Below, one piece after another: positions 46,265 to 59,239 of a stretch of 64,000 nucleotides of DNA. Positions within the stretch are counted from its first letter, which is position 1; each line of letters opens with the position of its first letter. Under the pieces are notes generated by a model that was given only the letters and a program-made list of their open reading frames with translations, searched no databases and was not told the origin of the DNA. The position numbers were made by a program, and so were the translations under genes. This DNA is from Chondrilla cf. caribensis (lineage: Eukaryota > Porifera > Demospongiae > Chondrillida > Chondrillidae): NCBI GenBank assembly GCA_964020155.1, contig OZ026565.1, forward strand, positions 1,263,501 through 1,327,500. The letters are read 5' to 3'.

Positions 46265-46871
46265 TTGTAGTGTAACTGTTGAACGTATAGTCATCAATTT
46301 CATCCATACATTATACATAATAGAGTGATACTGCTTTCAGTTTTTTATTCAATTTGTAACTTTTTGTCATCACTTTCCACATTATTTTTGCAGTTTTGTA
46401 GTTAATATATTATAATTGAATGTATATGGAGTTAGTTTATTTCACTGTTTAATCGGAATTAATCCATAGGGCGTATATATAGATGTAGATATATATAGGT
46501 ATATATAGGTATTATATCTACATCTATATATATGCCCTATGGATATACATTGCCTAAGCGACGGAAACAGTTAACCTACAGTTAATACCGCTCGGTAATA
46601 ATTATTGATTAATATATGTATAATTTAATAATATTATGAATACTAAATTATTTTTGAAATTCTGTACATTCTGCATACAAAATTCTAATACGTCCATATC
46701 ACGCACGTGTGCACGGCTGCTTTCCGGAAATTATTTATGTGATAGCGACGACCTATTCACTAACGATCTCGACTAATATTATAATAACAATAATTATTAT
46801 ACTGTAACAGTATTATAATAGTCATGCATAATACCGTGTTATTAGGTTGCGGTGGACACAGATTAACAAGG
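46265..46871 (+). promoter_or_regulatory. Spacer with palindrome, upstream of type B gene (copy 2)
   Basis: It begins with 3' flank sequence of a receptor gene, then a 31-bp-arm inverted repeat (46463-46493 and 46513-46543), the ATTGCCTAAGC block and an E-box-like box CACGCACGTGTGCACGG at 46700-46716, 172 bp before the ATG. Confidence 0.5.
46463..46543 (+). repeat. Inverted repeat (hairpin) upstream of B gene copy 2
   Basis: Two 31-bp arms starting TCCATAGGGCGTATATATAG and ending CTATATATATGCCCTATGGA pair with one mismatch around a 19-bp loop. The same palindrome stands at 62532-62619, and a LINE interrupts it at 13304-15345. Confidence 0.9.
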
Positions 46872-48727
46872 ATGTTCTTTGTCGCTTTGTTATTTCTTTT
46901 GGTTCGAGAAAGTGATTGTCAGTCCAATTCCAGCAGTGTCCTAACCTCCTCCACCCTCAGAAGCGCCTTAGTGAGCAAATCTGGTAACGTATTCGTCTCG
47001 GACTACAACACGGTCTATCTCCTCAATGGAGACTTGAGTGAAGTGATCCAGATGGACAGGAACGAAGGACAGTCTCCCGAAGGAATGACTCTGACCAGAG
47101 ATGAAGGTAGACTCGTCGTGTGTTGGGCCAATTCGGTTATTAGCGGTGGTCAACTGGTGAACACTGCTCCTTGTTCGATCTACAACTCGTCCACTTTGGA
47201 TGTTCTTGTCAACGTGACACTACCTGCATCAACTGGAGTAGGAGCTCCGAGAGGAAACAGATACTCTGTCAGTAGAGGGTTCACTGGTGGCAGTGGAGAG
47301 ACGTTCTTTGTCATGTCTGCCATGATGATTGATGTCATATCAGTCACGTCCTTCAGCTCTGGGTCGCGCACTGTTACTCGACGCGTACGTCTTTATCATC
47401 GTGAATATAGTGTTTCCAACGGAAACGTTGAAAGACAAGAGTTTCATGACCTTGAAGATAACAGTTTGTTCAGTCCAGTTCAAGGTATCGATTCGACCAG
47501 CAGAACCTACCACAGCGGAATAACCGTGGGTAACTACACGTACATAGTCGCAGACGATGTTGGTGATCGTGTTCGAGTGATTCGATTGTGTGATAGCCCT
47601 GCATGGGACAGCTGGTACGAGATTCAACTCATCTGTGGAACAGTCAGTGGAACACTATCAAACTTTAGAAGTTGTTTTTTAGACGCCAATTTCTTAACAG
47701 TAGAGGACGGAGCCAGTGAAGCCATGTTGTTGGTGACAGTGGTGTCAGAGGAAGGATTTGATGTAACATGTAGTTTTCCACTGTCTAGTATAGACTCAAC
47801 TGCTAGAGGATTACTGCAGTACTGTCAGAGTAACAATGTAACACTGTCATTTCCATGGATCAATAGCAGTATTGGAGAATGTGGATCCACTGTAAGTAGA
47901 ACCTTTATCAAGTTATACATTATACTGGCATTGCATGATCATCAATATTTAATTTAGGTTTAGGCTAAACGTAATGGAATTGAACGTAGCTAGCTATAGC
48001 TAGAAATTTAGACTGTTTAATATTGCTGAAAACATGTTGTTACTTATATTTTAATGTATAGTTTTAGGTTATACTATTATAATTACAGACTGCGATAGTC
48101 TCAAATGTTGCATGTTGTGAATTACTGTTACTCATGTACACTGCAGTGTATCATGATGTGTACATTTTTCACTCCTATTCATTCTCATAATTTGATGGAT
48201 TGTGCCCTTTTCTCCTTGCAGAATATTACTGAGTGTGACCTGGAGGTTCCTACTGCAATACCAAGTTTAATTGAAGGACCTGGTAGACTGTCCACACAGT
48301 TAGATAGCAACCAGCCATCACAGATTCAACCACTCCATGTGGAAACTCCTCTGAACTCCTTGTCCTATTCCACAGTGTTGTCTTCAAGTGAAGTGTTCCT
48401 GGTAGATGGAGTTGTGGTAATGTTTGCTGGACTGAGTAGAGAAGTTAGAAAGGTATGTACAGTATCCTCTATGTGTTGTGTTGTGTCCCACTGTTCAGTA
48501 CATCATCCATGCTGTATTCCTGTACAGTACACAGCTGTTAACTTCACCGCTAACGAAGTCGATCCTTCACCTGAACGTACATGGTCTTTGTCATCATATG
48601 TGGAATCCCTGACATATTCCAGAGGATCTGATTATGTGTATGCAGTAACTGAGACTACAGTGAGTTATTCTGGGTGACTTTGGTGCATACCACATGCATG
48701 TGTACATATGTACATGTGTGCACACAC

Positions 48728-48821
<94 letters not shown>

Positions 48822-48884
48822 CCACACACATGCATGATTATGTGTATGCCATTACTGAGACTACAGTGAGTTACATACACACAA

Positions 48885-48938
<54 letters not shown>

Positions 48939-49733
48939 TCCTTCATTCCTCCACATCTAGGTCTACCGTCTCCCTGTTGAGGAATGCTCCAACTTCATTG
49001 ATTGTAGTTCATGTACTACAAGTGGAGGTAGACTATGTGGTTGGTGCAGTGTTGAGAACAAGTGTAGTAGAAGTAGCCAATGTGCCAACAGTAGTAGGTC
49101 TCTGAGGTGGATCCAAGATAGTGGACAGTGTCTTACTGTTGAGATATCATCAGCTGAATCAATATCGGGAGATGTCAGCTCTTATCCAAGAGAACAGCAA
49201 AACATTGTGAGTTTGTTTCAAGGTTTGTCCAACAGACATATTCAGAGGCCTGAAATATGTGCATACATGACGTAATAGTATGTCTATGCAATAGTATAAG
49301 GAGTTGACAATTGTTAACAAAGTGTGTGGTTTTATAAATTCATTACCACTACACAAACAAAATTAATGGTAACTGCATGACTCATATCTTCAAAAGGATT
49401 TTCAGAAACCTTTAAAATCAGTAATAATCCTTACTATCCCTTTTAATGGTCTTCGTTAGCATCACTAAATACTGTTTAGTTCAAGTAAATAGTTATAGGG
49501 CGTGTTTAATGTTCAGGGGTTGTTGAACCAGGCACACAGCTTGCACAGTGCAGTAAATGATTTATTGCACACTGTCACTCTTTGATGTATGTCTTTATAA
49601 GGGGGGTTGTTCATACCCATTGCACTCTAATTTCTATCATCATATAAGAGACCCTATGCATGTGCTGAGTATGTGTCTTTGTGTGTTGTGCGCATGTGTG
49701 GGTATTATGTGTATGCATGTAATATATGTGTGC

Positions 49734-49824
<91 letters not shown>

Positions 49825-52800
49825 TGTGTGTGTGTGTACACAGTATGTCCATGTTTGTGATACTCTTCATATTACACCTCTCTATCAATGTAGAATGTGA
49901 CCATCACCAACCTTCCCAGTCCTCTGTCTGGGGAGTCCTTTCAGTGTGTGTTTGGTGGTTTTGGTAGTGGAGAGCTAACAGCAGTCAGTGGAGACATGTT
50001 CTCTTGTAGTGTACCAAATATACCATCCTTTGTGGGGGAAGGTGGGTATAGCAGTATGTTTACAAAGTGTGTTTGTTCAATGTACACAATATAACAGTAT
50101 GTACATGATCTACAGAGTGTATGAGTATACAAGTCATTGTATTATGAAAATATGTACAGCGAACAGATTACCCATGATGTATCATATGCAGTCCCAGTGC
50201 ATTAATCGCAGTCGTGTTTCAAGTAGCACTCCTTTGCTACCCACGGTGGTAGTAGTGTGTCACAGCTGTATTCTCAGATTCTCTGTTGTATAGTTAAAGG
50301 TGTGCGTGTTGCCAGGTGACCATATGTAGTGACCATGAATGTCATTATTATGCCATATTATGTTCACCTCACACATAACCACAACAAATTGATATGTATG
50401 CTTGTTGTCTCATTTGATGGCATACCTGACATTTTTAGTCATGGATGGGATATCTCCACTCATGCAGAAGTGTCCTAGTAGTACCTGGATTCATTTCTTT
50501 TCAAGAACTAAGTTTCACTAAGTTTGTTGAAGGTTTAAAGCACTCCTGCCCTTGACCCTGCATTATAATGTATTGTGTTATACATTGATGTACTTATTAG
50601 GTGTGCTGTATGTGTGAGAAATTTTGTAATCAACAGAACACATTAATATCAATCTACATGTTACATGCATACACTACATATTAAAATACATTATAATATG
50701 CGTGTATATTATTGGGCTTCCTTGTGTAGACACACAAACAGTGAACTTCACTTTGAGGTCAACTCTTCACAACATTGATTTTGGACTAGTTGTGGATGGA
50801 GTGACTTTCTACGACTGTTCAGTGAGAGACAAGTGAGTGTATGCATGTACACCTCATGCACAGTACTCCCAACACACCTGTACTTCCTCTCTCTGTGTAC
50901 ACGACCTATTCTTTATCTCTTTAGTTGTTCTTCTTGTGTGAGTTCCTTGAACTGTAACTGGTGTCCAGTTGAGTTTGATTGTAGAACAAACGGAGGTGAC
51001 TGTAGCTCCAGTCCAGTGGTGAGTGGTGTACTGACATTCAACATAGATGTTTCCTATCTCCAATCACTTGTTGCTTCCTTGTCCTCTCCCTCACCAGAGC
51101 ACCAGTGGATCATGTCCACGTGTTCTACCTTCCAATACTAATGATGGTAGGTACTACCTTCACGAAGGTCTCTCCCCACCAGATGTGTCCTTGATACTGA
51201 ATGCACAGAATCTGATATCACCAGTGAGTGTTGGTATGAATTATATGGTCTAATGTACACATTGATGATGTGTTGTCTTGTACATCCAGCCTGTTGGGTA
51301 CTCCTATCAGTGTGAGCTGAGTGATGTAGGAAGAACCTTCCCAGCTGTGGTCCACAACAGCTCTACCCTTATCTGTAACATTGACAATGCTGTGTCCATC
51401 CCACAAGCCCAGACTGAGTCTCCTCTAAGACTGTTGTGGACTAACAACAACACAATGATGAACTTTTCTATTGAGTCCAGCAATGGAACAGATCAGAGAG
51501 GTTTGTTGTGTGAATGTACACTACAATGTTTATTGTTTGTTTGTTGTTTACATGTACTGATACCCATTTGTATGGGTTCTTTGTATGCGTCACTGGTCGT
51601 CCTCACATGTACTGCTGTCATCCTCTCATTCCCTTCCTTGTCTGTCTGTTCATACAGTTGTACTCTACAGCTGTCCAGAGCTTGCTGTGGACTGCTCTAT
51701 TTGTATTGGACTGAACGATAGCTTCAATTGTGCCTACTGTAGCACTGCTAGTGGATCTTGTATGCTGTCCACACTGAACTGCAGTCCAGGTTCTCTTGTT
51801 GAATCACCAAACTTTGACCAGTGTCCAATTCCGATATTTGATGAAGTTTGTACAATAAGCATGACCTTGTGAATGTAAGTATTGGGTGGTTATAGTGTAG
51901 CATGCTATCTTCATCCATTCCAGACCTCTCCAGCATCTGGTCCTGTTGAAGGAGGTACTCTCTACACTATCAGAGGTAGTAATGTTGGTGCCTATCCTAG
52001 AGAGAATGTGACTATTCTGATTGGTGGAAGAGAGTGTCCAATAAACTCAAGTACTGACGGCAGTCTAACGTGTGTTGTTCCTCCATCAACATCTGAAGGA
52101 GAAGTAGGTGTGACCCTCAGTCGCAGTGGTGAAGTTCCTCATAATGCAGGAAGGTACAGATATGCCACTCCCATGGTAACCATGGTGATACCACTTAAAA
52201 GTCCCATTGGAGGAGGCAGTACCATATCTGTGATAGGTGTGAATCTAGACATTGGTAATGTTGAGCGAACCAGTGTAGCTGTAGAGATCAGTTCATCAAG
52301 AAAGAGACAGACATCATCAACACTGCCCTTGAGTGATGTGATGTAAGTACAGATCCCATCATTGTACCTTAACACCCCAAGACACAGTCCCTCCCACTCT
52401 CCCTCCATACAGGGTGATCAACTCCACTCACATCTCGTGTAGAACAGTTAATGTATCAAGCTCTGTATCAAGTGGTCAGAGTGGGACTATCATTGTCAAC
52501 ATTGACGGCAATGTCTATTCTAATGGTAATGTTCAGTTGGAGTACGTCCAACCTGAGTTCATTGGACTATTTGACAGTGTTGCTGTTGGTCGGGAGGAGA
52601 GTCTACTTCAAGGGTGAGTGTTGTGATGGTGTTGTTCACTTCCTGTTGGTTACAAGCTGTTGTACCAACCCTGCCCCCTCCAGTGGTGAAGTTCCTCTGA
52701 TTATTGTTGGTACCAACCTGGATGCTGCTGTGTCTCCAATGTTGACACTCACTGCAGATGGTGTCCAGCTGATCAATGTGGTGAGTGGAGTCTGTACTAT

Positions 52801-53838
52801 TGTACTGCACTAACAACCCTATACGTTGTACAGTCATGATAATACATTTTGTAAGCAAAGTGAGTGTCATAAAGACGTACATATCGTACTTTCTCCCTAT
52901 ACTACTCCCGATACTATTAAGAGTGAGTGTCGTAAAGACGTACATACATGGCATATTGCATATTGTACTTCCTCCCTACAGACCTGTACAGTGGTTTCAC
53001 CCACTCAGCTATTGTGTATGATTCCTGAACTGACCACTGTCATTAGTGGTGCAAGTCTGGACTATTCATTGACATTTGATGATCAAGTATTGTCTAGTCT
53101 GTCCTCAGTACAACCTCTGAGAGCAGTAGCTGATCCTGTGTTCAATGGATCTTCAATATCTCCAACTCAGTATGCAGAGAACAGTAATGTACTTCTTACT
53201 ATATCAGTGAGTATAGCTACCAGGATTAGGTCTTAGGTTGTGTCTATGTGTAAAGTGGAACAAAGAATGCATATTTATGTGAAAATACGAACTTTATGCT
53301 ATTAAACATGGAAGAAAGATTTAAGGTAGCAAAATGTTCTTTTTAGGACATAAATCTCACAGAGATTTATGTCCTAAAAAGAACATTTTGCTACTCGAAT
53401 TACTTGTTTATTTTGTGTTACCTTATTATTATTATTATCTCTGTGAGATTTATGTCTTAAAATTATGTACGTACATGTAAACTCACTTCTATGTTTTCAA
53501 AGGACAGCAATTCTAGATGTTTTGACATGAATTGAAAAATGTTATTGAGGTTCAAGATTTTGGTTTGTGGTTTGGGATAGGCTGGATTTTGTCCACTCTT
53601 TTGAGTCGGTTATGGGCTCAGAAAAATGATTGCTTCATAACATCATTATTGCTGCTCCTTCTCATGCTAAGTATTTCAAGGTCGTTATCACTGAGGTTGT
53701 CACCTGCTAACTTTTGAGACCCAAAGTTGTGGGATGGATCATCATTGTTATACCTTCCATGCACATGCAAACATACATAAGTACTCAGTACAAACTAATA
53801 ATGATATACTGCATATTACCAACATACTTATATATTAA

Positions 53839-53869
<31 letters not shown>

Positions 53870-54108
53870 TGTTGATATGTGCGTATGTACGTACATAGAA
53901 ATAAATGCACGACTTCTTGATTTGAGTTGTAATATCTTCTCTGTATATACACAGGGGTCAAATCTCAATAATGTGAGAGAAGCAGACTACAACATCACTG
54001 TTGGTGGAGAACCATGTCCTGTGTTCAGGATCACTGAGGACAGTGTAGCCTGTACACCTCCACAAACTAGACCAGGTGGAAAGACCTCAGTACCTGTTAT
54101 TGTGAGTA

Positions 54109-54148
<40 letters not shown>

Positions 54149-56397
54149 TGTGTGCCTGTGTGTACTAAATCTTGCAAGATTCACTTTAGCCATTACCCTG
54201 ACATAATACCATATGCGCGGAAATTTTGGCGGTATTAAACTTTCGCGGAATGCCTGGGCATCCACGAAAGTTTAATCCGCGAATTATTATGGTACTCGAG
54301 ATTACGTAGTATAATTAAATCTAATGGCCATCTATTTTAGACGTACAGTGCACGTTGCAAAACACGACTACAATAGAACAAAGGACAGTAGGTTTTGTGT
54401 TAATTTAATTGAAGCATTGACCCTAGCTTCGAGTATTACTGTTCATTTTGAATTTCGATAGCTACAGCATGAAGTACCTCTCCTTCGCGAGGTGTCCACG
54501 ATACATAATAAACTTGAAACCACGGATACAGCTATCTATCTCAAACATTTCAAATTGAAAAATAAATTTGATTCACAACTGCGAAAATCCTCATCAAAGT
54601 TGGCTATGCAACCATGAAAGTTTAGTACCGTGAAAGTTTCCACGCATACGGTATATAGTACTATCAAATTCTGACAAAGTTAGTCCTAATTGGTTGCATG
54701 TACCATGACCAAATTAATGCCATTCACGTACGTGCGTATGAGTTTGTATGTATGTTCAGTCATATACACTAGAAATATTATGCACATACACTCTTTCATA
54801 TAATTAGGAAATCCATTAACATACAATAATTCGTATTTATGTTATTTTTTTTAACCACAGGTCACTGTTGGCAGTCGTGAAGGTGTTCAAGTTGGTATCT
54901 TAGAGTATACAATAGATCCAATCATTATTATAGTACCGTCTGTGGTAGGCGGATCGATGCTTGTTGCTGTTGTACTAGTAGCCTTTATTGTCACTTGGTT
55001 GTGCTGGTGCTACAAGAGGAATAAGAAGAAAGTAGAAGCTCATGCCATCGAACTGCAAGAGAGAATTGAAAGAGAACGAGAGATGAATCTGAAGAGACAA
55101 GAAGAACTGGAACAACAAGTGGAGAACATGGCTTCTCAAGTGGTCGTGGTGCACTCTCAGATGAAAGGTACTGGTTGGTGCATAGTAACCTTCAGCTCTG
55201 TTTTATGCAACAGTGAATGTCTTATTGCCCATTATGCAATGACAGTATGAGAATCCATCACCTACCCACCACCTGTAATAATAGTAGTAGTAAATTCTTG
55301 AGCGGTCATGTAGCAGCTGGAGATGATTGAAAAGTAATACGTTTCGACCTCAAAGGTCTTCATCAGTAACAATACTATACAATGAAAACCTTTGAGGTCG
55401 AAACGTAGTACTTTTCAATCATCTCAATCTGCTACGTGCCCGCTCAAGAATTTACTACTACTATTATTATTACGCCGTAGCTATCATGAGCCTCTACCAA
55501 ATTATAACCAGTGTAATTCATTTGAGTGAATTAATTATTAAAATTTATTATCAATGTGTTAGAATGTCACCAACTTGAGTTCTATTAGGATTGCTAGTGT
55601 CATTGACTATATTCTCCAAATATCTGTATTGGACTATAGAGCTGGTTCAAGGCAAGGGACAACCTGCAGCTGTCAACTATTACAGTGAAGTTAAGGACAG
55701 AGACTATGAAGAAGGGATGAAAATATGTGATGAGGAGTGTGAGGTGAGGGCCAGTGATGGAAGGGGTCCGAATCAAACTGCTGATGAGAGCCAGTCGTAT
55801 GTCAACGAAGATGAAGACCCATCACTGAATGTCCATTGGCCATTGACCAAGAACCCTGCATATGGACTTCCACCAGTTGGCATCCTTCAATCTGATGGGA
55901 AGTGTGAGGTGAGGGCCAGTGATGGAGGGGGTACAAATCAAACTGCTGATGAGAGCCAGTCGTATGTCAATGAAGATGAAGACCCATCACTGAATGTCCA
56001 TTGGCCATTGACCAAGAACCCTGCATATGGACTTCCACCAGTTGGCATCCTTCAATCTGATGGGAAGTGTGAGGTGAGGACCAGTGATGGAGGGGGTCCG
56101 AATCAAACTGCTGATGAGAGCCAGTCGAATGTCAATGAAGATGAAGACCCATCACTGAATGTCCATTGGCCATTGACCAAGAACCCTGCATATGGACTTC
56201 CACCAGTTGGCATCCTTCAATCTGATGGGAAGTGTGAGGTGAGGACCAGTGATGGAGGGGGTCCGAATCAAACTGCTGATGAGAGCCAGTCGAATGTCAA
56301 TGAAGATGAAGACCCATCACTGAATCTCCATTGGCATTGGACCAAGAACCCAGCATATGGACTTCCGCCAGTTGGCATCCTTCAATCTGATCAATGA
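46872..56397 (+). CDS. Type B plexin-like receptor, complete, 17 exons, 4-unit NPAY tail
   Basis: Predicted 1550 residues with the same architecture as the B gene at 15738. Exons: 46872-47891, 48222-48452, 48528-48659, 48961-49206, 49894-50041, 50730-50832, 50925-51018, 51098-51223, 51290-51500, 51658-51845, 51924-52342, 52413-52613, 52684-52780, 52982-53206, 53955-54101, 54861-55167, 55640-56397. Phases close throughout. The ATG at 46872 (MFFVALLFLLVRESDCQS) is preferred by homology; an in-frame ATG at 46824 would spoil the signal peptide. Relative to its paralog, exon 1 is 48 bp longer through in-frame insertions in variable segments, exon 10 lacks one Gly codon, and exon 14 has two extra codons. 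Sema, three PSI, IPT segments, transmembrane helix, coiled coil and a tail with four NPAY units are present. No RasGAP is present. Confidence 0.9.
48721..48937 (+). repeat. (CA)n tracts in B intron 3, with a repeated exon-end fragment
   Basis: Two CA tracts (48721-48821 and about 48890-48937) flank a short second copy of the exon 3 end and donor (GTGTATGCCATTACTGAGAC near 48841). This indicates a small duplication between the CA tracts. Confidence 0.85.
49737..49838 (+). repeat. (GT)n tract before B exon 5
   Basis: The TG tract lies about 55 bp before the exon 5 acceptor in the B gene at 46872. The equivalent tract in the first complete B gene is shorter (18414-18442). Confidence 0.92.
53326..53394 (+). 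repeat. Perfect 33-bp inverted repeat in B intron 14
   Basis: The left arm 53326-53358 (GTAGCAAAATGTTC...) and right arm 53362-53394 are perfectly complementary around a 3-base centre. The other B genes have no such palindrome in this intron, so it arose recently by a local inverted duplication. Confidence 0.95.
54112..54147 (+). repeat. Short (TG)n tract in B intron 15
   Basis: It sits in the same position as the tracts at 6017-6073 and 22586-22790 but is much shorter. Confidence 0.9.
54207..54653 (+). mobile_element. TA-flanked MITE in B intron 15
   Basis: A 447-bp insertion has ends TACCATATGCGCGGAAA and, as reverse complement on the right, TACCGTATGCGTGGAAA. It is absent from the same intron of the B gene at 15738, where the empty site reads GATATAACATATAGTAC. 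It contains an internal hairpin at about 54231-54282 (ATTAAACTTTCGCGGA). No coding frame was found. Confidence 0.8.
55276..55469 (+). mobile_element. Snap-back (MITE-like) inverted repeat, second copy
   Basis: Near-identical in structure and position to the element at 23501-23694, in intron 16. The two were inherited by duplication of the host gene. Confidence 0.75.
55738..56397 (+). repeat. Coding minisatellite: four 165-bp units in the tail exon
   Basis: Units start at 55738, 55903, 56068 and 56233. Units 1 and 2 keep SYVNE and have RASD; units 3 and 4 have SNVNE and RTSD. The last unit has NLHWHWTKNPAY, as in the six-unit gene, so the first and last units are orthologous and the inner ones expand or contract. 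Confidence 0.97.
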
Positions 56398-56847
56398 TAA
56401 CGGGTCTCAACAGTGATATGATATAGACTCCCTTTTAGCTAGCTGTGATAAATGTGTGTGCTGCTATTATACCTTTAGTTTTCAATCTGCAATTTTTGTA
56501 GTGTAACTGTTGAATGTAGTCGTCAATTTCATCCTCATAGCATATTATACATAATAGTGTGATACTGCTTTTTGCATGCATTTCCATGCATTTTGCAACT
56601 TTTTGGTTATCACTCTGCACATAATCTTGGCAGTTTTGTAGTTAATATAATATTATTGTTGAATGTATATACTTGGATCCCGGAGTTACGTAAATAGAGC
56701 TATAAGGCGTATAATAAAATATCCATAGGGTATACTGATACTGTGGTATATCTCCTATGATATATGGGGCAGGGTAGCGCTATATAGCCTGACGTATATC
56801 GTTCCCGTTCTGACAACAGACACAGTTTATTTCATACGAGACTCGAA
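56398..56847 (+). promoter_or_regulatory. B 3' flank and promoter of chimera 3
   Basis: The 450-bp spacer has the conserved GGGTAGCGCT box and TGACGTA at 56790-56796, 58 bp before the ATG of the chimera. Confidence 0.5.
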
Positions 56848-57406
56848 ATGGCTTACTTGGTGAACAAGGTCGGGATTTGTGTATAATTTTAGTTCTAGTC
56901 ATGATATTTGGTAGCACTGGCGGATCTGAGATTTATTCCCTGAATGAGGACGTAGAAACCATCAGAACTCTCAAGGTAGCTTCTTCGGGACAGCTTCTGT
57001 CAGATCCTCTAGAGCCGTTTACTTGTTGAACGAGACCGGTCATAGAGAAGGAAGCAGACAAGTGAGAGCGATTTCTTTCCTCCAGTCTGACGACCTGTCG
57101 TCCGATACCGCCCTGCTCTGCACCAATACATCTTGTGAGCTAGTTCGTCTGAGCGACCTCATGCAACACGGAGATATGGTCGAAGAATGTAGCCATCGGG
57201 AACCCGTTGAGCGGGAGGGACATCCTGAGCATTATAACGAAGAAGTCGGACACAGAAATATCGTTGAACACAGTTCGTGTCAGTCCAGGAACAGATTCGT
57301 TCATCTTGGATATCATACGATACGATTTTGAGTTCACCTCAGATAATTACAGTGTTTAACCGTCAAGATATGTGGACTATCACTTCGATAACGATCAGCT
57401 GTGTTC

Positions 57407-57409
<3 letters not shown>

Positions 57410-57480
<71 letters not shown>
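57410..57480 (+). repeat. (GT)n tract at exon 1 donor of chimera 3
   Basis: A pure GT tract starts at the donor position, followed by TG-rich degenerate sequence to about 57590. Confidence 0.94.
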
Positions 57481-57482
<2 letters not shown>

Positions 57483-58638
57483 ATGTGTGCGTGTGTGTGC
57501 GCATATGTACGTGTACATGTGAGTGTGCGTGTACATGTGTGTGCGTGTGCGTGTGCGTGTGTGTGTGTGTGTGCGTGCGTGTGTGTGTGGGGGGGATATT
57601 AATTATGTGTCATATTCATTCAATGTTTTGTGTGTGCATATTTGAGCTATGTTCGTAAGTATAATAATACTAGTTCACTGTGGATAAAGATTTCTAGTAA
57701 TATCTTCTCTGATAATAATATTATGTTTAATTAATGAGTTTAACCTATTAACTGAACATTCGTTACTGTTCCTATAATAATTTTATATTATTTAAAATTA
57801 TTGGAATTATGATTTGTGGTGGATAAATCTTGACAGCTACAGTAGTAGCAGACTAAGGAGAATTTACTATAAGGATGACAATCAGGGAGTGACACCTAAT
57901 GATTTAGTCATCCATGCATGCATGAGTGACTATAAGTGGTATGTGTGCATGTTGTTTGTAACTGCATGTGTTGGACATTTACTCCTGCATCATACGTACA
58001 CACAAACACAATGTCACACACAAACACAGTGAATTATATGCATAATATTATTGTTGCTTATATAGCACTTGAATTGCTGTCTGGTGAGAAATTGGGATTT
58101 AATCATTAATTACAGTCCCAATTATATATTTTGTATGTTGATTTCCTCATGACTGTACAAATTTCAACTTTAATTTCTGTGTTCATAGAATGTACGGGAA
58201 CATCCCATCAAGTATTCTCAGTGGGAGGTGATTCCTTCTATGTTGGTGTGCAGCGAGGAGATGGTGGAAAGACTTACTTCTACCACACCAACAACCAGGA
58301 TGTGGGGTTGATACGACCAGGTAGAGGAAACCAGTTCATATGCAGTGAAGAAGGCAGGTAAATGTACTGTGTGCGTGTGTGTGTGTGTGTTTCTGATACT
58401 GTGTGCTACATGTATGTGTATCATAATTATTATAGATAAGATGTATATATGATGTACATATATATGTGTAGCATTTATTTGACATTTGTTCGCAGTTTAA
58501 AGTGTGGTGAACTAACAGCAGCTGACCATGCTCACTTCAGTCGAGCTTCCTCTGGTGATGGACACACTCTGTCCTACAGTGGAGTGATCTGCAAATATGA
58601 TTACAGGTTGGCAGACTATCTTTACTTCATTAGCAATG

Positions 58639-58642
<4 letters not shown>

Positions 58643-58705
<63 letters not shown>
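58643..58705 (+). repeat. (GT)n tract at exon 3 donor of chimera 3
   Basis: This is the same tract and position as 27154-27296 in the intact A gene. Confidence 0.93.
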
Positions 58706-58706
<1 letters not shown>

Positions 58707-59239
58707 ATATGCATACATGCAACTTTATAGTTTTCAGGGTGTAGAGGTATTGGATATTTGCATATCTTATATAAAATAAAAATATTTTAATAATAGTACT
58801 ACACTACTGTTCCCTCATCCCATGTATATCTACATCACTTGTTATGTGTTGGGGCACCTGCTAGTGTGAATTTGAAACGTATCCAACATCTTGGATTTAG
58901 CACAGGTTTCTCCTGATAGCATTTGAAGATGGATCAATTCACCAGGTTTGTACCAGATAGCACTGTTAAATCTATCACCAGTCCACCACTGTTAATTCGT
59001 TTTTTAGCACAATTCCCCTCACATAATCAGAAGCATAGGAAGTACATGTTGTATGGAGTGGATACATGATGTGGGTTCAACTGTATAGTACATGCAACCA
59101 GGGTATTTTACATGCCCTTAAATTATTCTGTAACCACATTTCTAAATTTGCAGGTATTTTCCCATGTTCTCAGGTCAAAACAATAAGCATGACCTGTTTA
59201 TACTAAATCGCAGGGAATGAATCTAGTTATAGCTTTAGT

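Noticed and set aside
46824..46871. In-frame ATG giving 16 extra residues on the B gene at 46872
   Set aside because: It has no counterpart in the other two B genes, and the extra residues would bury the signal peptide.
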